NCBI RefSeq assembly: GCF_016482785.1
Contig: NZ_JAEMXM010000023.1
Location: forward strand, 19,843-83,842
Source: Paenibacillus alkalitolerans
GTDB taxonomy: Bacteria; Bacillota; Bacilli; Paenibacillales; YIM-B00363
DNA length: 64,000 nt
Direction of reading: 5' to 3'
Part shown: positions 63,967 to 64,000 of the stretch, piece after piece
Layout of the letters: each line of letters opens with the position of its first letter
Numbering within the stretch: the first letter of the stretch is position 1
Made by a program: the position numbers and the translations under genes
The notes under the pieces: generated by a model
Told to the model about the DNA's origin: nothing
The model's input: the letters and a program-made list of their open reading frames with translations, nothing else
Databases searched by the model: none

Positions 63967-64000
63967 ACGGAATAAAGCTGTTCCTGAAGACTAGATGGCG

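Overview
The window looks like a chromosomal segment of a spore-forming member of the Bacillales, most probably Paenibacillaceae (Paenibacillus/Cohnella-like). The reasons are the Bacillus-style gene order in several blocks (secG-rnr-smpB-ssrA; cggR-gap-pgk-tpiA-gpmI-eno; rapZ-yvcK-whiA-HPr; hprK-lgt-ppaX-acyltransferase-hisZGDBHAFI), the carbohydrate transporters paired with YesM/YesN-type two-component systems, a CtsR box in front of clpP, a perfect CcpA (cre) box, and Gram-positive Shine-Dalgarno sequences before nearly every gene. Base composition is moderately GC-rich except for an AT-rich tract at about 14.8-19.3 kb. No insertion sequence, CRISPR array, rRNA or prophage was found.

Layout. 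0-2.1 kb: end of a sugar ABC transporter locus (permease cut by the window edge, binding lipoprotein, cre box) and the wreck of a zinc alcohol dehydrogenase. 2.1-9.7 kb: a tightly packed set of six genes on the minus strand, binding lipoprotein - sensor kinase - AraC-type response regulator - TRAP transporter DctP/DctQ/DctM. This looks like a self-contained sense-and-import unit for an organic or sugar acid. 10-14.8 kb: a complete branched-chain amino acid (Liv) ABC transporter on the plus strand. 14.8-17.4 kb: an AT-rich, autoregulated-looking operon for electrophile/quinone stress (frameshifted pirin, MarR regulator, DoxX, WrbA-like quinone reductase). 17.5-19.3 kb: a YetF-DUF1657 fusion, a DUF4363 lipoprotein and a stand-alone DUF1657 gene, with forespore-type promoter candidates. 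19.3-24 kb: tmRNA with a duplicated 3' end, smpB, rnr with a long basic tail, and secG. 24-25.6 kb: small sporulation-type and membrane genes. 25.7-33.2 kb: the glycolytic cggR operon. 33.2-35.8 kb: tRNA-Arg, clpP, a SIMPL-domain protein and map. 36-46.2 kb: HPr, whiA, yvcK, rapZ, glucokinase, a frameshifted HTH gene, trxB, a TPR protein, a divergent PRPP synthase and hisJ. 46.2-53.8 kb: a 52-bp tandem repeat array and the full his operon. 53.8-61.3 kb: acyltransferase, ppaX, lgt, hprK, a second pirin, an MsmX/UgpC ATPase, a PucR-type regulator and TagO. 61.4-64 kb: LarA-like protein, beta-carbonic anhydrase and seven tRNA genes.

How the parts fit. HPr, HPr kinase, YvcK, RapZ, glucokinase, CggR and the cre box together describe the carbon-catabolite and glycolysis control circuitry. 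The MsmX-type ATPase probably energises the ATPase-less sugar ABC transporter at the left edge. SmpB, tmRNA, RNase R and ClpP form the ribosome-rescue and proteolysis set. PRPP synthase, the his genes and histidinol phosphatase make histidine.

Most notable observations: a HisA of the eukaryotic (yeast HIS6) type inside the bacterial his operon; a small dispersed palindromic repeat family with five copies, each lying 3' of a gene; a 52-bp tandem array with higher-order dimers; paired palindromes in the enolase leader; mirror-image overlapping forespore promoters between yetF and its lipoprotein neighbour; a 202-bp-spaced duplication of the tmRNA 3' end and terminator with compensatory stem changes; and three broken genes, two of them by single-base frameshifts.
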